Below, piece by piece: positions 10,156-20,734 of a stretch of 64,000 nt of DNA. The first letter of the stretch is position 1. Each line of letters starts with the position of its first letter. Under the pieces are notes generated by a model. It was not told where the DNA came from. It did no database searches and saw only the letters and a list, made by a program, of their open reading frames with translations. Origin of the DNA: Paulinella micropora (Eukaryota; Cercozoa; Imbricatea; Euglyphida; Paulinellidae); assembly GCA_019918135.1 (NCBI GenBank), contig WBZZ01005888.1:1-64000 (forward strand). The letters are read 5' to 3'. A program made the translations under genes and the position numbers.

Positions 10156-10658
10156 ATGCCAAGAACATACAGTATATTATTTTAATAATAAAAACAGTTA
10201 CTCCAAACCAACAAGAACCCTAAGTCGAAAATCTTACCGCTCTTGTGTTCAATCAACACCTAGCCTTAACTCCTGTTCTTTGATTCCTTTTTGTTTGGTG
10301 TTGCCTGTTTTGTTTGTTGCCTAGTCGTGGGACCTCCCTGATAGTGTGCTTCTTCTTCCTGTACTTCTTCTTCCTTTTCTTCTTCTACTTCCTCTACTTC
10401 ATCACTAACCTCTTGTACTGTTTGTTCCTCTTGTTTTTCTTCCTCGGCTTGTTCTCCTTGTTGTTCGTGACCTGATGGTGGGAACAGATCTGTTAAATCT
10501 GTAAAGGCTCGCACCAAAGAGTTGATTTGATCCTTGTTGAGGACCACGCTGACGTCCTCTTGCGTTAATTTCTGGGCTTGGTTCTGTAGAAACGCGAGCG
10601 TCTTGTTTGCTTCTTCTCTGTGTCTCGCTTGCTCTGCGCGCTGGAGCGCCCTCAACGC

Positions 10659-10775
10659 CTATTGATAATGTACAGCAACTCAAGGAATGAATCAGCATCG
10701 CACACAAACACACACACACACACTCACGTGCATAGATGCACACCCAAAACATTGTTGTACGTAAAAACAATTTAC
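10659..10775 (-). other. Probable intron with (AC)n
   Basis: GTAAAT donor at 10775 and TCAATAG acceptor at 10659 on the minus strand. It joins WEAQK to ALRALQR in phase 0. Contains a CA/GT microsatellite. Confidence 0.7.
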
Positions 10776-11720
10776 TTTCTGGGCTTCCCACAAGTATACG
10801 CCCCACAAGTCCAGCGCCGCGCCTGAGCTTTGGGAGTCATATATGGACACGCCGAACACGTCCAGGGCCACGCCTGAGCTTTCTCTAGCCTGCTGCACGC
10901 CCCTCCCGAACAAATCTCGCGCCAGACCGCTGCTCTCCCTTGCTTGGCGCAGGTTCATGCCGAACAGGTCCAGGGCCACGCCGGATCTCTGCTCCTCGTA
11001 CACGCCCCTCCCGAAGAAATCTCGCGCCAGACCGCTGCTCTTGTTCTCGTACAAAAACATCCCGAAGCTGTCCCTAGCCACACCCGCGCTCTCCCCGTCG
11101 GACAGGTCCAGGGCCACGTCCTCGGATCTCTGCTCCCTGTACAGGTCCCCCCCAACAAAGCTGGCGCTTAACCGCTGCTCATCCCGAAGCTGTCCCTAGC
11201 CACAACCGCACTCTCACTGGTTTGGCGCAGGTTCATGCCGGACAGGTCCAGGGCCACGCCGGATCCCTGCTCCTCGTACACGCCCCTCCCGAAGAAATCT
11301 CGCGCCAGACCGCTGCTTTTGTTCCAATACAAGAACATCCCGAAGCTGTCCCTAGCCACACCCGCGCCCCCTGGCTTGGCGCAGGTTCACGCCGAACAGG
11401 TCCAGGGCCACGCCGGATCTATGCTTTTCCTGCAGGTAGCCCCCAAACAAGACGATGGCAACCCCCGAGCTCTTAGCTTCATACAAGTTCTTTGCGAACA
11501 AATCCCTAGCCACATTCACGTTCTGTAATGGGAAGGTGGTATGCCATTGGTTATCCTGAGGCAGAACGGCTCGGACGTTTAGGTAGAAACGGGTTTGCAT
11601 TTTCGGAATGTCAGCTGAGCCCAACGTCCCCTCCTCCAACTTCTTTTGCTGCCACTGCAGATCTTGTTCTCTATACTTCAGCGCCGCTAGGAGATGTTTC
11701 TCCAACAATGCCGTTGTCTC

Positions 11721-11977
11721 CTAAAATTCAACGACACATACCATGCTAGTGCCATGTTTGTTGGATATACAATGTTATTGGGCATTTCGCAATAATGCGT
11801 GTGTCTGTCTGTCTGTGTGTCTGTCTGTCTGTCTGTCTGTGTGTGTGTGTGTGTCTGTTTATTTGTCTGTCTGTCTGTGTGTGTGTGTGTGTGTCTGTCT
11901 GTGTGTCTGTCTGTCTGTGTGTATGTACCAGAATATACACATACACATTGTATCACGCACTCTTGCAAACTGCTTAC
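11721..11977 (-). other. Probable intron with (TCTG)n/(TG)n microsatellite
   Basis: GTAAGC donor at 11977 and AATTTTAG acceptor at 11721 on the minus strand. The roughly 130 bp TG/TCTG microsatellite lies wholly inside it. Confidence 0.7.
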
Positions 11978-12025
11978 CTTGTCCTCCCGCGCTGGCTGCT
12001 GTTCTTCATTCGTCGTTGACGTCTC
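11978..12025 (-). other. 48-bp microexon of the repeat gene
   Basis: Bounded by GTATAG acceptor and GTAAGC donor. It encodes 16 residues ([16 protein letters not shown]) in phase 0 with the next exon. The next exon also starts with GAG. Confidence 0.55.
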
Positions 12026-12849
12026 CTATACGCATGTACGTACGAATTCGAATGAACGTATTTTTGTATTTACTAATTGTTCAATTAGTGTGCATTCTGT
12101 ATATATATATTTAGGGAATATAATTATTTACTAGTTGACGTGTCTTCATTGTCAACCTCTTCGACACCTGCTCCCCAGCAGTGACAACGCGATTGCAATC
12201 TTGCCTTGGCATCAGCAGCGCGCAGCGAAATGGGTTGAACAACGGACGCTAGACACAGTGGTGACATGGCGTGAATGTGTGAGAAAAGGAGGAAAAGGAG
12301 GAGCAGGAGGAAAAGGGTGGGGGGGGGGGGGGACCAGGCGCTTTGCTGCCAAAGTAGGAAGCAGTCGGCTAAAAACAGATGATAGGCTTCAAGGAATTGA
12401 TGTCCTTGGTAGCTTTCAGCGCGATTCCCAACATACTCGGGGTTGGTAACTTGTCTGAATTCGGGTCGTACTGCGTGCCTTGACGGAAAACTTTTCAGAA
12501 AGGACATTGCTTGCAGCTTTCCTGTCCCTTTTCCTGTATACTGCTCGCGTGCAAAATCGTTTATGTTGCTGCGGTTGTACTGGAAATAGTAATTTCTTGC
12601 TAAGTCTACGTTTTTTGCATTTTCCCTCGTAGCCACCTGGCCGAAAGCAACCATGTCTGGGCGACGGTGAACATAGTTGTGAAGGTGAACGCTGAACCAT
12701 TCTCAGAAGTTCGTTTCTTTCTTATCCACGGTGAAAACAAATTAGACGTTGGCTTCGTTTTCCAGGTCACACCTTGTCACTGTTGTGAGCAAATGAAAGC
12801 ACCGATTCGCATCGAAAATATCTGTCCGGTCATGCCCGTACGTCCGCAC

Positions 12850-12995
12850 ACCTGAAAAATCCCGTCCAAACTTTACAAGCGTCTATCTCTGCTAATCCTG
12901 GAGCTTTCCACGTAATTTTTGTTGCGTTAGCTTCCCCGCGCGGGCTATCAGAATATGTAGACGGGAGGACAGGGAACCCTCTGGGCGCATGCCAA
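12850..12995 (-). promoter_or_regulatory. Promoter-like cassette, arm copy
   Basis: Contains TTTTGGCATGCGCCCAG, a TATA-poor CTACATATTCTG, AAGCTAACGCAACAAAAAT, and ends TTTTTCAG before GTGTGCGG, a donor-like junction. It resembles 30865-30985. On the minus strand it points into the repeat gene at 12.66 kb. A promoter role is inference. Confidence 0.3.
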
Positions 12996-13029
12996 AATCC
13001 AGCCTTTCTCCCTTTGCTCCCCTTTTTCC

Positions 13030-14545
13030 CCGTGAGCGGTGCCACTTGTCAGAACCGCCACCTCCCAGACCGTTACTGTCCGCTATACTCTACGTGTCAC
13101 GGTTCTTGCAGGTGCCACCGGCTGCCCCTTTGTCGGTACCCGGGCAGCGGCACCCCCCAACCCCCGCCACCCAGAAATTTCAGGTGCTCGGTGCCACCTG
13201 CCAGAACCGTGACATGGAAAAAGTCTATTTACTATATAAATAAAACTACCTGGCACGTTTCTGACAAGCCACCTGAAATTTCCGGTGGTTGGTGCCCCTT
13301 GTCAGAACAGTGACATGTCGAAATTCAAATTACAATATAAAATAAACTAGATGATCTGGTTCTGACAGGAGCCACCAGAGCCACTCTGTCAGAACCCCCA
13401 CACCTCGACCGTTACTACCTACTATACTATACGTGTCACTGTTCTGGCAGGTGGCACCGGCGGCCCCTTTGTCTGTACCCTGGTAGCTGCACCCCCCCCA
13501 CCCCTCCACCTGAAATTTCTGTTGCCTGGTGCAACTTGTCAGAACAGTGACAAGGAAAAAGTTCATTTACCATATAAATAAAACTAGATGACCGGGTTCT
13601 GACAGGGGCCACCAGAGCCACTCTGTCAGAACCACACACCTTGGCCGTTACTCCCTACTATACCATACGTGTCACGGTTCTGGCAGGTGCCACCAGAGCC
13701 ACTCTGTCAGAACCCCCACACCTCGACCGTTACGTCCTACTATACTCTTACATGTAAGGGTTCTGGTAGGTGCCACCGGTGCCACTCTGTCAGAACCCCA
13801 CACCTTGGCCGTTACTATCTACAATACTCTTACGTGTCACTGTTCTGGCAGGTGCCACCACCAACAGAAAAGAGAGGGAGGAGGGGGACCCCGCCACTGT
13901 GCTGTGGCATCTAGTCTCGATGCCACAGCACAGTGGCGGCCCCCCCCCCCTCCCCTCCCTCCTCCCCCCTCTCAATCTTTTTTCCTTTCGTGGCTGGTGC
14001 CACTTGTCAGAACCATGACATGTCAGCAGTTACTCCCCACTATACTATACGTGTCATGGTTCTGACAGGTGCCACCGGTGCCACTTGTCAGAACAGTGAC
14101 ATGTCAGCCGTTACTCCCCACTATAGTATAAGTGTCACGGTTCTGACAGGTGCCACCGGAGCCACTTGTCAGAACCGTGACATGTCGACCGTTACTCACC
14201 ACTATACTATAAGTCTCATGATTCTGACAGGTGCAACCGGAGCCACTTGTCAGAACCCTTACATTTGAACGCTACGCCACACTATAGTCTACGTGTCACT
14301 GTTCTGACAGGTGCCACCAAGGACTCGATGCCAAGGCACAGTGGCGCCCCCCCTCCCCCCTTTTTTCTAGTGATTGGTGCCACTTGTCAGAACCGTGACA
14401 TGTCGACCGTTACGCCACACTATAGTATACGTGTCATGGTTCTGACAGGTGCCACCGGAGCCACTTGTCAGAACCCTCACATATTGACCGTTACGCCACA
14501 CTATACTCTACTTGTCATGGTTCTGACAGGTACCACCTGCCAGAC
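13030..14545 (+). repeat. Hairpin-forming minisatellite, left arm
   Basis: About 18 degenerate units of roughly 80-90 bp. Each unit carries an inverted pair, GGTTCTGACAGGTGCCACC then GCCACTTGTCAGAACC, only a few bases apart. Units are separated by CGTTACNCCNCACTATA. Every unit could fold into a stem of about 18 bp. No open frame is conserved in the units as protein. Confidence 0.85.
13893..13940 (+). repeat. Short perfect inverted repeat
   Basis: CCGCCACTGTGCTGTGGCAT pairs with its reverse complement across an 8-base loop. Half of it recurs at about 14325-14347. It interrupts the minisatellite. Confidence 0.8.
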
Positions 14546-14819
14546 ACCCCTAGCTGATATAGCAGAAAAAGGCAGCGATACGCAAATGCAGAAATTTCAC
14601 TGGAAAATGCAACTTTTCTTGCTTCGGGCCGGCAGTGCAACAAATATAAATTTCGTGTGGAAATGATATTTTTCGTTGTTCGGGCCGGTCGTGCAACCAA
14701 TTCCACTTTGCAGGCACAAAAAGGCAATGGTTATCTGGCCGGTCCACAGGTACAAAAAGACAATTCTTGCATGGTCGGGCCGCCAGGGACAAAAAGGATC
14801 GTAGATTTTAGGTAATTAT

Positions 14820-14852
14820 ATGAATATGTATATATATATATATATATACATG

Positions 14853-14884
<32 letters not shown>

Positions 14885-15465
14885 CATACCTATCCACACA
14901 TATTTCATACATACATAAACATACCTACCTTCCTACATACATACATACATACATACATACATGAATACATGCATGCATACTGCATACCTGCATGCATATA
15001 TACATGCATACATGCATACATACATACATACATACATACATACATACATACATACGTACGTGTGTATGTATGTATGTATGTAATGTATGTATGTATCTAT
15101 GTATATATGTATCTATGTATACATGTATGTATACATGTATGCATGCATGTATGCATGCATGTATGTATGTATATGCATGCATGTATGCATGCATGTATGT
15201 ATGTATGTATGTATGTATGCATGCATGCATGCATGTACTTATGTATGTATGTATGTATGTATGTATGTACATATGTATGTACATATGTATGTATGTATGT
15301 ATGTATGGCTTGTGTATGATACATACATACATACATACATAGATATACATACATACATACATATAATACACATACATACATACATACATAAATACATACA
15401 TGCATACATACATACATACATACATACATACACACATACATACATACATACATACATACATACAA
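14820..15465 (+). repeat. (CATA)n/(TATG)n microsatellite block
   Basis: Runs of CATA change to TATG and back to CATA, so the block is itself an inverted repeat. The mirror copy is at about 46420-47060. The long Tyr/Met/Cys/His frames here are artefacts of the tetranucleotide. Confidence 0.9.
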
Positions 15466-15597
15466 AAAAAACTTTGAGGCAGAAGAAACAACCCCCCAAA
15501 AGTTACAGATAGAAGGTAAAAAATAAAAGAAAACCACCTATGAACTTCACGGGCAGTAGCTTTTCTTCCCCCTAGCATTCAGAGCCGGGTCCAAAAG

Positions 15598-15797
15598 CTC
15601 TCTTTTGGATACCTTTTTCTCTTTCTTTTCCCTTCCATATTATTCTTTCCAGGAGCTTTCTGTTGAACCTTAGTTCCAGATTTCCTTATGACCTTGCACT
15701 GTCGTTCCTTGGAACCAGAATTCTTTTGAATTAGGCTCTTTTTTTCTATCGTCTCTTTCTCATTAAACCTTGCTTACTGTTAAAAAAAAAAAAAAAA
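15598..15797 (+). mobile_element. Family C retroposon, 3' copy
   Basis: The 3' 200 bp of family C (CAGGAGCTTTCTGTTG ... AAACCTTGCTTACTGTT) with an A tail. Confidence 0.8.
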
Positions 15798-15803
15798 AGA
15801 AAG

Positions 15804-16486
15804 GTTGCCAGGCTTGGGCTGGTCCTTATGGATACTGCAGCACTGGGCATAAAAGTACTCATAATCGCGTCGCGAGCATGCCACGTCGAGCCTTACTACG
15901 CTCTGCGCACCACCCTCCTGGCTACGACAGCCTCCGGGTGCGAGTGAATGCGTTAGGTGCTGCAGTTTCCTTAAGGGCTGTCTCGCTGACTGTCAATTGA
16001 TCTCACTTGCGCCCATGTTAGTATGTCTTTCCTCTTCTGGCGCTTTCCGCTCTTGCCTTCTAGTTCAGTATCGTCTCCCTTGCCACTGTCTAGCCTTGTG
16101 TTTGTTTGTTTTGCTTGCTTTTTGTGTTTGTTGCTGCCTCAATTGTTCTCTTTTTTGTTTTGTTTTTGTTTCTTCTGTTTCGTTTGTTTCTTTTGTTTCT
16201 TTTGTTTTTTGTTCCTATTCTCTCTCTCTCTCTTTTTTTTCTTTACTGTTTTTTGTTTCTCTGTTTTCTTTTCTTTTCCTGATTTTCTTTGTCTCTTTCA
16301 TCCTTTCTTTCTTTCTATTTTTTTCTCTTTCTGTTCCCTTCCATATTATTCTTTCCAGGAGCTTTCTGTTGAACCTTAGTTCCAGATTTCCGTATGAGCT
16401 TGTACTGTTGTGAACCAGAATTCTTTTGAATAAGGCTCTTCTTTATTTTTCTATCGTCTCTTTCTAATTAAACCTTGCTTACTATA
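15804..16486 (+). mobile_element. Family C retroposon, long copy
   Basis: Starts at GGTTGCCAGGCTTGGGC, passes through a T/C-rich middle and ends ACCTTGCTTACTATAAAAA. No coding capacity beyond low-complexity frames. Confidence 0.8.
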
Positions 16487-16489
16487 AAA

Positions 16490-16918
16490 AACTTTCTCAT
16501 TAAACCTTGCTTACTGTTTTTTTTTAAGTGTTTGCTGCCTCTATTGTTGTCTTTTTGTTTTGTTTTTGTTTCTTTTGTTTCGCTTGTTTGTTTGTTTCTT
16601 TTTGTTTCTCTTGTTTTTGTTCCTATTTTTGTTTTCTTTGCTTTTTTCTTTCTTCACTGTTTTTTTTTGTTTCTCCGTTTTCTTTTCTTTCCCTGGTTTT
16701 TCTTTATCTCTTTCTTCCTTTCTTTCTTTCTATCTTTTTTCTCTTTCTTTTCACTTCCATATTATTCTTTCCAGGAGCTTTCTGTTGAACCTTGGTTCCA
16801 GATTTCCTTATGAGCTTGTACTGTTGTTCCTTGGAACCAGAATTCTTTTGAATTAGGATCTTCTTTTTCTATCGTCTCTTTCTCATTAAACTTTGCTTAC
16901 TGTAAAAAAAAAAAAAAA
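16490..16918 (+). mobile_element. Family C retroposon, truncated copies
   Basis: A 25 bp tail fragment is followed by a 5'-truncated copy that ends CTTTGCTTACTGT with an A tail. Head-to-tail with the copy before it. Confidence 0.75.
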
Positions 16919-16969
16919 AGTATATACTGTGGCAAGCCTGGGATTGTCACATTTTTGTCGAGCGTAGGT

Positions 16970-17068
16970 TAAGCAAGGTTTAATGAGAAAGAGACGATAG
17001 AAAAAAAGGAGAGCCTAATCCAAAAGAATTCTGGTTCCAAGGAACAACAGTACAAGTTCATAAGGAAA
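16970..17068 (-). mobile_element. Family C retroposon, 3' fragment
   Basis: About 100 bp of the 3' end, reversed relative to the copies on its left. Confidence 0.75.
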
Positions 17069-17089
17069 TCTTTTTTTTATTTATTTTTT

Positions 17090-17985
17090 ATTACAATAAG
17101 CAAGGTTTAATGAGAAAGAGACGATAGAAAAATAAAGAAGAGCCTAATTAAAAAGAATTCTGGTTCCAAGAAACAACAGTACAAGCTCATAGGGAAATCT
17201 GGAACTAAGGTTCAGCAGAAAGCTCCTGGAAAGAATAACATGGACGGGAAAAGAAAGAGAAAAGAAGATAGAAAGAAAGAAAGGAAGAAAGAGATAAAAT
17301 GTAACCAAGAATCGAAAAGAAAACGGAGAAACAAAAAACAGTAAAGAAAGAAAAAACAAAAAAAAAAAAAGAGAATAGGAGCAAAAAAACAAGAGAAACA
17401 AAAAACAAACAAAGAAGCGAAGCAAAAGAAACAAAAACAAAACAAAAAAGACAACAATAGAGGCAGCAACAAACACAAAAAGCAAGCAAAACAAACAAAC
17501 ACAAGGCCAGACAGTGGCAACGGAGACGATACTGAACTAGAAGGCAAGAGCGGAAGGCGCCAGAAAAGGTAAGACATAACTAACATGGGCGCAAGTGAGA
17601 TCAATTGAATGTCAGTGAGACAGCCCTTAAGGAAACTGCAGCACCTAACGCAATTCACTCGCACCCGGAGGCTATCGTAGCCAGGAGGGTGGTGTGCAGA
17701 GCGTAGTAAGGCTCGACGTGGCGTACTCGCGACGCGATTATGCCGAGTGCTGCAGTATCCATAAGGACCAGCCCAAGCCTGGCAACCTCATAAGCATGCA
17801 GCCTCAAGCTAGTCGAGCCAAACCACTCCGCACCCGACCCCCCTCATAGACCAGAAGAAAGTCCACAAGCCACAACCATAAACATGCAGTTGAGGCATAC
17901 CAGAACAAGCCCAAACCTAACAGGCAGCAGCAAAAGAGAAAAACGAAAAAGAGAAAGAAAACAAAAACAGAAAAGAATGAAAAAT
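17090..17985 (-). mobile_element. Family C retroposon, near full length
   Basis: The longest form: a 5' part with GCTGCTGCCTGTTAGGTTTG, the GCCAGGCTTGGGCT segment, the T-rich middle and the 3' end, about 890 bp. It encodes no recognisable protein, so it looks non-autonomous. Confidence 0.75.
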
Positions 17986-18047
17986 AATAATAATAGTCAT
18001 AGTAATGAAGTATAATGAAAAATAATAATAATAATAATAATATTAAT

Positions 18048-18314
18048 AGTGCTTCTCTGTCAATGGCTGATGCATTTCTGCACATGCGCCTCCATCGTCT
18101 CACCCGTGAGGGGAGTACGAAGAATTGACGATAAGCTCTAATGACACCCCCGCAAGGGCAGTTCCAACACTTCCAGACGGGCCGGTATGTTCAATGAAAA
18201 TACTGGTCCAGACGGATCGTTACGTTCAATGAAAATACTGGTGGCACCGACGGGAATCGAACTGGCGACAGGGCCCAGATGGTAGAACTTGACCACTGGG
18301 CTATCACGGTGTCC
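18048..18314 (-). mobile_element. SINE-A copy (double core)
   Basis: Reference description of family A, about 230-275 bp. In element orientation the 5' head GGACACCGTGATAGCCCAGTGG holds an RNA polymerase III box A (TAGCCCAGTGG). Box B (AGTTCGATTCC) follows and the head closes with CGGTGCCACCA, which pairs with the 5' end except for one mismatch, as in a tRNA acceptor stem plus ACCA. A GTATTTTCATTGAACATACC core comes next, single or doubled. The 3' end GACAGAGAAGCACT runs into (ATT)n. This copy is doubled. Confidence 0.88.
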
Positions 18315-18346
18315 ATAAAATAATAATAATAATAATAATAGTAATA

Positions 18347-18577
18347 GTGCTTCTCTGTCAATGGCTGATGCAAATCTGCACATGCGCCTCCATCGTCTCA
18401 CCCGTGAGGGCAGTACGAAGAATTGACGATAGGCTCTAATGACACCCCCGCAAGGGCAGTTCCAACCCTTCCAGACGGACCGGTATGTTCAATGAAAATA
18501 CTGGTGGCACCGACGGGAATCGAACTGGCGACAGGGCCCAGATGGTAGAACTTGACCACTGTGCTATCACGGTGTCC
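18347..18577 (-). mobile_element. SINE-A copy (single core)
   Basis: Full length, with one copy of the internal core. (TAA)n lies on both sides. Confidence 0.88.
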
Positions 18578-18582
18578 ATAAT

Positions 18583-18652
<70 letters not shown>

Positions 18653-18792
18653 GTGCTTCTCTGTCAATGGCTGATGCATTTCTGCACATGCGCCTCCATC
18701 GTCTCACCCGTGAGGGGAGTACGAAGAATTGACGATAAGCTCTAATGACACCCCCGCAAGGGCAGTTCCAACACTTCCAGACGGGCCGGTAT

Positions 18793-18795
<3 letters not shown>
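18653..18795 (-). mobile_element. SINE-A copy, tRNA head missing
   Basis: Runs from the 3' end to the core, then breaks directly into (TAA)n. Confidence 0.85.
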
Positions 18796-18829
<34 letters not shown>

Positions 18830-19095
18830 GTGCTTCTCTGTCAATGGCTGATGCATTTCTGCACATGCGCCTCCATCGTCTCACCCGTGAGGGGAGTACG
18901 AAGAATTGACGATAGGCTCTAATGACACCCCCGCAAGGGCAGTTCCAACACTTCCAGACGGACCGGTATGTTCAATGAAAATACTGGTCCAGACGGACCG
19001 GTATGTTCAATGAAAATACTGGTGGCACCGACGGGAATCGAACTGGCGACAGGGCCCAGATGGTAGAACTTGACCACTGGGCTATCACGGTGTCC
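18830..19095 (-). mobile_element. SINE-A copy (double core)
   Basis: Full length with both pol III boxes. Confidence 0.88.
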
Positions 19096-19138
<43 letters not shown>

Positions 19139-19310
19139 GTGTATCTCCTGCCAATTGCTGAGCCAAAAGGCCATGTGCATCCAGTCCTCCATTCCATAAG
19201 GAAAGTCTCCACACCAATCGGTGGAATAAAGGAAGTGACGGCATAGAACATTACTCTAGGAGCTTTATACCAATCAGCCCATGGAAAGGACCGATGGCCT
19301 ATGTACTCCC
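19139..19310 (-). mobile_element. SINE-B copy
   Basis: Reference description of family B, about 172 bp. In element orientation it begins AGGGAGTACATAGGCCATCGG, has a box-A-like TGGGCTGATTGG and ends GGCAGGAGATACACT with an (ATT)n tail. No clear box B. About ten copies lie in the window. Confidence 0.8.
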
Positions 19311-19368
<58 letters not shown>

Positions 19369-19378
19369 GGAAGAAAAT

Positions 19379-19398
19379 AGGGAGTACATAGGCCATCG

Positions 19399-19400
<2 letters not shown>
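19379..19400 (+). mobile_element. SINE-B 5' fragment
   Basis: Only the first 20 or so bases of family B, followed by (ATT)n. It lies opposite in orientation to the copy ending at 19310. Confidence 0.7.
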
Positions 19401-19444
<44 letters not shown>

Positions 19445-19445
<1 letters not shown>

Positions 19446-19712
19446 GGACACCGTGATAGCCCAGTGGTCAAGTTCTACCATCTGGGCCCTGTCGCCAGTT
19501 CGATTCCCGTCGGTGCCACCAGTATTTTCATTGAACATACCGATCCATCTGGACCAGTATTTTCATTGAACATACCGGCCCGTCTGGAAGTGTTGGAACT
19601 GCCCTTGCGGGGGTGTCATTAGAGCTTATCGTCAATTCTTCGTACTCCCCTCACGGGTGAGACGATGGAGGCGCATGTGCAGAAATGCATCAGCCATTGA
19701 CAGAGAAGCACT
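19445..19712 (+). mobile_element. SINE-A copy (double core)
   Basis: Full length, (ATT)n on both sides. Confidence 0.88.
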
Positions 19713-19739
19713 ATTAATATTATTATTATTATTATTATT

Positions 19740-20009
19740 AGGACACCGTGATAGCCCAGTGGTCAAGTTCTACCATCTGGGCCCTGTCGCCAGTTCGATT
19801 CCCGTCGGTGCCACCAGTATTTTCATTGAACATACCGGTCTATTTCTGGACCAGTATTTTCATTGAACATACCGGCCCGTCTGGAAGTGTTGGAACTGCC
19901 CTTGCGGGGGTGTCATTAGAGCTTATCGTCAATTCTTCGTACTCCCCTCACGGGTGAGACGATGGAGGCGCATGTGCAGAAATGCATCAGCCATTGACAG
20001 AGAAGCACT
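19740..20009 (+). mobile_element. SINE-A copy (double core, CTATTTCTGG type)
   Basis: Full length. The spacer between core copies reads GGTCTATTTCTGG, marking a subfamily. Confidence 0.88.
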
Positions 20010-20032
20010 ATTATTATTATTATTATTATTAT

Positions 20033-20270
20033 TATCCATAAGGACCAGCCCAAGCCTGGCAACCTCATAGACATGCAGCCTCAAGCTAGTCGAGCCAAAC
20101 CACTCCGCACCCCACCCCCCTCATAGACCAGAAGAAACTCCACAAGCCACACCCATAAAGCATGCTAGAACAAGCCCAAACCTAACAGGCAGCAGCAAAT
20201 AAAAAAAACAAAAAAGAAAAAGAAAACAAAGGGGAAAAGAAGGAAAAATAATAATAGTAGTAATAATAAA
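20033..20270 (-). mobile_element. Family C 5' fragment
   Basis: Matches the 5' third of family C (about 17750-17985). It starts abruptly after the (ATT)n tail of the preceding SINE. Confidence 0.75.
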
Positions 20271-20272
20271 GT

Positions 20273-20302
<30 letters not shown>

Positions 20303-20303
<1 letters not shown>

Positions 20304-20568
20304 GTGCTTCTCTGTCAATGGCTGATGCATTTCTCCACATGCGCCTCCATCGTCTCACCCGTGAGGGGAGTACGAAGAATTGACGATAGGCTGTAATGAC
20401 ACCCCCGCAAGGGCAGTTCCAACACTTCCAGACGGACCGGTATGTTCAATGAAAATACTGGTCCAGACGGACCGGTATGTTCAATGAAAATACTGGTGGC
20501 ACCGACGGGAATCGAACTGGCGACAGGGCCCAGATGGTAGAACTTGACCACTGGGCTATCACGGTGTC
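20303..20568 (-). mobile_element. SINE-A copy (double core)
   Basis: Full length. Confidence 0.88.
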
Positions 20569-20595
20569 AATAATAATAATAATAATAATAATAAT

Positions 20596-20645
20596 AGGCT
20601 TCCTCAGACTATAGCATCAGATCCAGATCCTGGACATGTGCCTCC

Positions 20646-20650
<5 letters not shown>
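20596..20650 (-). repeat. Repeat E fragment
   Basis: A 55 bp segment (GGACATGTGCCTCCAT end) between (TAA)n tracts. Its reverse complement is at 41545-41602. Too short to classify. Confidence 0.6.
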
Positions 20651-20693
<43 letters not shown>

Positions 20694-20734
20694 TAAAATA
20701 AATAAATGAAAAACAAACTTACTGTAAAAAAAAA

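Larger units (their letters stand above)
10266..12660 (-). pseudogene. Intron-containing gene of 17-18 residue tandem repeats
   Basis: Unrecognised family. Probable exons are about 12132-12660, 11978-12025, 10776-11720 and 10266-10658. The exons from 11720 down join in phase 0 at GT-AG sites; the upstream junction is uncertain. The middle exon repeats a 17-18 residue unit with consensus SSG-[VL]-A-[LR]-D-[LF]-FG followed by 7 variable residues, over about 14 units. More divergent units (NVARDLFAKNLYEAK, NVDLARNYYFQYN) lie upstream. The last exon is a coiled coil (ALRALQRAEQARHREEANK) with an acidic Glu-rich tail. The repeat frame is shifted near 11170 and near 11362, both beside runs of G, so it is decayed or misassembled. 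Confidence 0.55.
12846..18050 (+). repeat. Left arm of 5.2 kb inverted repeat
   Basis: Reads as the reverse complement of about 43840-49041. Mirror coordinates sum to about 61887 at the outer end and about 61901 at the inner end, so only a few small indels separate the arms. Long stretches, for example the minisatellite frames, are identical. The outer edge is at CCGCACACCTG. The inner edge is in a SINE tail, after which gene order differs between the sides. Confidence 0.92.

Noticed and set aside
13030-14545. CRISPR-like array
   Set aside because: Units are degenerate with no unique spacers of constant length, and the context is eukaryotic.
14925-15578. Cys/Met/Tyr/Val and His/Thr/Tyr/Ile frames over 14.9-15.6 and 46.3-47.1 kb
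   Set aside because: Pure product of the CATA/TATG tetranucleotide.
16023-16379. Phe/Leu/Ser-rich frames that look like membrane proteins at 16-17.6, 23.3, 38, 41 and 44-46 kb
   Set aside because: Low-complexity translation of the T-rich middle of family C; the same DNA also gives Lys-rich frames on the other strand.
18398-18679. Many long frames of poly-Leu, Ile, Asn or Tyr across 18-43.8 kb
   Set aside because: They are translations of (ATT)n/(TAA)n tails plus SINE sequence, repeated at every copy and on both strands.
19445-19520. Functional tRNA genes
   Set aside because: The head has box A, box B and ACCA, but the T stem pairs poorly and no anticodon arm folds. It is part of a repeated SINE.
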